A stretch of DNA of 64,000 nucleotides from Dyadobacter endophyticus. Lineage in GTDB: Bacteria; Bacteroidota; Bacteroidia; Cytophagales; Spirosomataceae. The translations under genes and the position numbers were made by a program. Shown in pieces: positions 60,600 to 64,000 of this stretch; position 1 is the stretch's first letter, and every line of letters begins with the position of its first letter. The DNA is taken from assembly GCF_014641595.1 (NCBI RefSeq), contig NZ_BMIA01000002.1, positions 1,054,001-1,118,000 of the forward strand, written 5' to 3'. The notes beneath the pieces are model-generated. The model was not told the origin of the DNA, did not search any database, and worked only from the letters and a program-made list of their open reading frames with translations.

Positions 60600-61703
60600 C
60601 TACGAATTAATGTATTTTTCTCTCAAAATATTCACGATGCGTTGCGCTGAATTTCCGTCCCAAAGCGGCGGAATTGCCAGGTCTTCTGGGTTTCTGCCAA
60701 GTAATGCTTCAACGGTATTCCAAACCTTCTGTGCATCAAAATCAGGCACCAGATAATTGGTGCCGTGCGTAACGGTCGCCGGGCGCTCGGTGTTGTTCCT
60801 CAGTGTAATGCAGGGAATGCCCAGATGCGTGGTCTCTTCCTGTATACCACCCGAATCGGTTATAACGGCCGCGGCATGCCGCACGAGGGTTAAAAACTCC
60901 AAATATCCCTGTGCCGGCAACACTTTTACATTGACCGACTCCAAAAATTCCTTTTCCAGTCCGAAGCGGGCGATATTGCGGGCCGTGCGCGGGTGCATGA
61001 CGAAAAGAATCTTCCAGCGCATTCCCAGCCTTTCCAGCACTCCGGCTATCTTCCGCAAATTAACCTCGTCGTCGACGTTGGCAGGGCGGTGCATCGTTAC
61101 GAGCAAATACCGTTCACTTTCAATCGGCAAATGCCCGCAATGCGAAAAATCCTCGATCTGCGCACGAACGCTCACCAGCGAATCAATCATCACGTTACCC
61201 ACCAGATGAATGCGCAACGGGTCGATGTTTTCCCGAAGCAAATTATCGGCCGCCGCCTGTTCCGTTACGAACAGCTGGTCCGAGAGTGCGTCCGTTAGTA
61301 TCCGGTTTACCTCCTCGGGCATCGTACGGTCTCTGCTGCGCAGGCCCGCTTCCACGTGTGCGAGCGGGACGTGCATTTGCACGGCCGCGAGCGCGCAGGC
61401 AAGCGTGGAGGTTACGTCGCCCACCACCAGCACCAAGTCCGGCATTTCAGCACGTAATACCCTTTCGAATGCGCACATTATTTCCGCCGTCTGGGTCGTA
61501 GCCGATCCCTGCCCGACCCCCAGAAAATGATCCGGCTTGGGAATTTTAAGCTGTTCAAAAAAAATCCCTGACATCAGGAAGTCGTAATGTTGCCCCGTGT
61601 GGACAATTTGCGGATGCATATCGGAGTATTGCAGGAATGCGCGGTGCAGGGGTGCAATTTTTACGAAGTTGGGCCTGGCTCCCGCTACTTGGAGTATCTT
61701 CAT
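60600..61703 (-). CDS. wecB: Non-hydrolysing UDP-N-acetylglucosamine 2-epimerase
   Basis: 367 residues. It converts UDP-GlcNAc to UDP-ManNAc for surface polysaccharides. Motifs: GARPNFVKIAPLHRA at the N-terminus, VHTGQHYDFLMSGIFF, HVEAGLRSRDRTMPEEVNRI, TMHRPANVDDE (catalytic region), and ITDSGGIQEETTHLGIPCIT with LRNNTERP (UDP site). The nearby flippase and methyltransferases fit a polysaccharide locus. The non-hydrolysing type rather than neuraminic-acid NeuC type is favoured by TERP and overall length. Confidence 0.95.
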   Translation of the reverse strand: MKILQVAGARPNFVKIAPLHRAFLQYSDMHPQIVHTGQHYDFLMSGIFFEQLKIPKPDHFLGVGQGSATTQTAEIMCAFERVLRAEMPDLVLVVGDVTSTLACALAAVQMHVPLAHVEAGLRSRDRTMPEEVNRILTDALSDQLFVTEQAAADNLLRENIDPLRIHLVGNVMIDSLVSVRAQIEDFSHCGHLPIESERYLLVTMHRPANVDDEVNLRKIAGVLERLGMRWKILFVMHPRTARNIARFGLEKEFLESVNVKVLPAQGYLEFLTLVRHAAAVITDSGGIQEETTHLGIPCITLRNNTERPATVTHGTNYLVPDFDAQKVWNTVEALLGRNPEDLAIPPLWDGNSAQRIVNILREKYINS

Positions 61704-61773
61704 AATAGTAGTATGTGTTAGGCTATCTGGCGCTTTTTCTCGTACTTCGCCCCTGTAATCAAGTGTTGCCTCA

Positions 61774-63294
61774 ATGGGGATTATTGTACGTCAGGGATTT
61801 AAGAGTTCCATTGTGTCTTACGTCGGTGTTGTCATCGGCATTTTCAACATCCTCATCCTTTACAACCAGTACATGACCCAGGAACAGCTGGGTTTGTACG
61901 CTTCCACCCTGCTTACCTTCCCGGTCATTTACATGTCGTTCGCATTGCTTGGCGTGCCGTCGGTGGCTGTCAGGTTTCATAGCAGGTTCCAGGACGATCA
62001 TTCCCGAAGGCAGCTTTTCACGTTCATTATCATTACTCCGCTCATTGGCCTCACTGCCTTTGCATTGCTGTACCTGCTTCTCAAACCATTATACCTCAAA
62101 TTCTACCTCGACCACTCCCCGATGCTGGTCAGGTACTATTACGTTTTTATTCCGCTGACCATCGGAATGGTGTATTTGCTGGCGCTCGAATCCTATTCGA
62201 GGATCAATCTGCGCATTGCGGTACCATCGCTGATCCGGGAAGTCGGGCTACGGCTTGCCAACAGCTTGCTGGTGATTCTTTTCGGGTTTAAAATCATCAC
62301 TTTTGATACGATGGTCAACCTCACCGTGGTCAGCTACGCGGTAGCTATTGTGGCCATGCTGATCTATCTCCGCATTCAGAACCGCCTGTTCACTTCGCTT
62401 GATTTTGGCTTTATCAGACATCCCGCATTCAAGGAAATGTACCGGTATGGCCTGTGGGTGCTGCTGGGCGGTGCGAGCGCAGCATTGCTTCCGCATATCG
62501 AAAAAGTGCTTTTGCCTGCATTCGAAGGAGGTTTGGGCAGCACGGCGATCTTCGACATCGCATCCCGCATTGCATTGGTCATTTCCATTCCCAGAAACGC
62601 GATCGTGATGATCAGCGCCCCGATTATTTCCGAGGCTTATGCTAAAAACGATATCCCGCATATCGATACCATTTATAAAAAATCATCCCTCAACCTTTTC
62701 ATTATCGGCACCCTGCTTTTTCTTGGGATCTGGTGCAATATTGACGCCATTTTCAGCCTTATTCCTAAATCCGACATTTACTCGCAAGGCAAATGGGTAG
62801 TGCTGATGGTGGGTGTCTCGCGCATTGCCGATATGATGACGGGCCTGAATTCCGAAATCCTGACGAACTCGCGCTACTACCGCTTCGACATCGTCTTTAT
62901 GCTTTTTTTCACCGTATTAATCCTCGGCGCCAGCCAGTTTTTGATCCCGCTTTATGGCTATAACGGCGCCGCCGCAGCCGCTCTCTTCGCGACGGTGACT
63001 TACAATCTCGTCAAGCTATTTTTCATTAAAAGCAAAATGGGCATCCAACCTTTCACTACCGGTACGCTTAAAGTTTTCCTATTGGCAGCGCTCGCTTATT
63101 TCGCGGTATATTTCATCCCTGCTCCCAGCTCGCACAAACTCGGCCCGGTGCTAATCGACATGGCAATCCGGTCGGTGATTGTTACGACCATTTTCGGAGG
63201 TGGCATTCTGCTATGGAAGGTTTCGGAGGATATTTCTGCGGGCTTCAGCTCGGGATGGTCGATGGTCAGGTCAGGTATTTTAAACAAAAAATAG
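61774..63294 (+). CDS. Wzx-like polysaccharide flippase (MOP superfamily)
   Basis: 506 residues with about 12-14 membrane segments, starting MGIIVRQGFKSSIVSYVGVV. Amphipathic basic loops (VRFHSRFQDDHSRRQ, SRIADMMTGLNSEI) and the overall pattern match the RfbX/Wzx and MurJ-like lipid-linked oligosaccharide exporters. It would flip undecaprenyl-linked repeat units across the inner membrane. It is divergent from wecB (70-base gap), so the two share a promoter region, and it is followed by a methyltransferase gene. Confidence 0.93.
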   Translation: MGIIVRQGFKSSIVSYVGVVIGIFNILILYNQYMTQEQLGLYASTLLTFPVIYMSFALLGVPSVAVRFHSRFQDDHSRRQLFTFIIITPLIGLTAFALLYLLLKPLYLKFYLDHSPMLVRYYYVFIPLTIGMVYLLALESYSRINLRIAVPSLIREVGLRLANSLLVILFGFKIITFDTMVNLTVVSYAVAIVAMLIYLRIQNRLFTSLDFGFIRHPAFKEMYRYGLWVLLGGASAALLPHIEKVLLPAFEGGLGSTAIFDIASRIALVISIPRNAIVMISAPIISEAYAKNDIPHIDTIYKKSSLNLFIIGTLLFLGIWCNIDAIFSLIPKSDIYSQGKWVVLMVGVSRIADMMTGLNSEILTNSRYYRFDIVFMLFFTVLILGASQFLIPLYGYNGAAAAALFATVTYNLVKLFFIKSKMGIQPFTTGTLKVFLLAALAYFAVYFIPAPSSHKLGPVLIDMAIRSVIVTTIFGGGILLWKVSEDISAGFSSGWSMVRSGILNKK

Positions 63295-63409
63295 ATTGCC
63301 CGGAGGCAAAGCCGGCCAATAGGCATGCCCACGGGCGAGTGTCATTTCAACTTTTGCTATCTTTGACGAAGCAATCATTGCCGCAACGGCCAAAATTCCA
63401 GGATTACCG

Positions 63410-64000
63410 ATGTCTTTAAAACAAAAAATAGTCGCAGGCCTTCTGAAAGAACCTTACAGCAAGTACCAGCTGATCAGTTACGACCGCAACAAGCCTGTCA
63501 AACTGGTGGTCGGCGCGATGTACTCGCTTTACAAAGGCTGGATTCATTCCGATATCGAGACATTGGACCTGCTGAAAAAGAGTGATTGGGAGCGCTATTT
63601 CTCCGAAGATTCGATCGACAGAATATTGGCGGAGCACGTTTGGGAGCATTTGACACCAGAACAGGGCCAGCTGGCATTCAAAAATTGCTACACGTTCCTG
63701 AAACCGGGTGGTGTTTTGCGGGTGGCCGTACCCGACGGTTTCAACCCCAGCGAGGAATATATCGAATATGTAAAACCGGGTGGCACCGGCAATGGCGCCG
63801 ACGATCACAAACTTTTGTATAATTATAAACTGATGTCCGGCTTTCTGGAAAATGTGGGTTTCAAAGTAAACCTGCTCGAATACTTCGATGAAAACGGTCA
63901 GTTTCATAAATCTCCGTGGAGCCCTGAGGATGGTATGATCCGACGCTCAGCCGACCACGACGAGCGTAACCAGAACGGAAAACTCGGTTACACCTCGCTG
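63410..64000 (+). CDS. SAM-dependent methyltransferase, partial
   Basis: The first ~197 residues from the ATG at 63410; the frame is open at the right edge. The visible part has LAEHVWEHLTPEQGQLAFKN followed by FLKPGGVLRVAVPDGF, the post-motif I/II and motif III region of class I methyltransferases, as seen in polysaccharide clusters. The N-terminal Rossmann glycine motif is atypical (VKLVVGAMYSLYKGW). It probably methylates a sugar of the surface glycan. The gap from the flippase is 115 bases on the same strand. Confidence 0.85.
   Translation, partial: MSLKQKIVAGLLKEPYSKYQLISYDRNKPVKLVVGAMYSLYKGWIHSDIETLDLLKKSDWERYFSEDSIDRILAEHVWEHLTPEQGQLAFKNCYTFLKPGGVLRVAVPDGFNPSEEYIEYVKPGGTGNGADDHKLLYNYKLMSGFLENVGFKVNLLEYFDENGQFHKSPWSPEDGMIRRSADHDERNQNGKLGYTSL

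Overview
The window reads as a chromosomal segment of a Bacteroidota bacterium, most likely a Cytophagales member close to Dyadobacter or Spirosoma. This is inferred from TonB-dependent receptors with carboxypeptidase-regulatory N-termini, GH92 and GH127 enzymes, many FtsX-type permease paralogs, leaders with little Shine-Dalgarno signal, a few TAnnTTTG-like -7 boxes, and a moderate GC content (about half by eye). No rRNA, tRNA, CRISPR array, insertion sequence or prophage was seen.

Left region (1-15.3 kb, minus strand): an unusually large MacAB-type export locus. Transcription runs from right to left: a HlyD/MacA-like adaptor, one LolD/MacB-type ATPase, a small secreted protein, then five large paralogous permeases. 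The last permease runs off the left edge. A DUF433/DUF5615 toxin-antitoxin-like pair interrupts the permease series. The divergent neighbour of the adaptor is an NtrC-type sigma-54 activator (15311-16681). The shared intergenic region holds a sigma-54-like -24/-12 element facing the adaptor and, about 75-115 bp behind it, two in-phase copies of an 18-bp palindrome. This looks like a complete enhancer/promoter unit. A histidine kinase that could be the activator's partner lies at 27.5 kb.

Middle region (16.8-35 kb): a GH127 glycosidase, an LEA-like membrane protein, a DUF892 ferritin-like protein, a PNPOx-fold protein, a TonB receptor, a compact thiamin salvage operon (thiM-thiE-thiD-tenA), a HAD phosphatase, the histidine kinase, a lipoprotein, two APC-family transporters (one ethanolamine permease-like), a GDPD-like enzyme and a LytTR response regulator.

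Region 35-52 kb: a NamZ-like muramidase, a PA0069-type radical SAM protein, an M42 aminopeptidase, a small HExxH membrane protein, greA with an attenuator-like leader, fmt-folA, an esterase, a PIN toxin-antitoxin pair, hslU, GH92 with a small cytochrome c, a siderophore-type TonB receptor and an FGGY sugar kinase.

Region 52-64 kb: a metallophosphoesterase, a secreted DinB protein, a family 2 glycosyltransferase, pgeF, a histone H1-like protein, a SpoU methyltransferase, a LuxR-type response regulator, and the start of a surface polysaccharide locus (acyltransferase, two methyltransferases, wecB, a Wzx-like flippase).

Two families of intergenic structured repeats recur. One is a polypurine arm followed by a polypyrimidine arm, in five copies, usually abutting a stop codon and bracketing both permease 3 and the PIN toxin-antitoxin pair. 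The other is a GC-rich degenerate heptad array. A REP-like element is also present.
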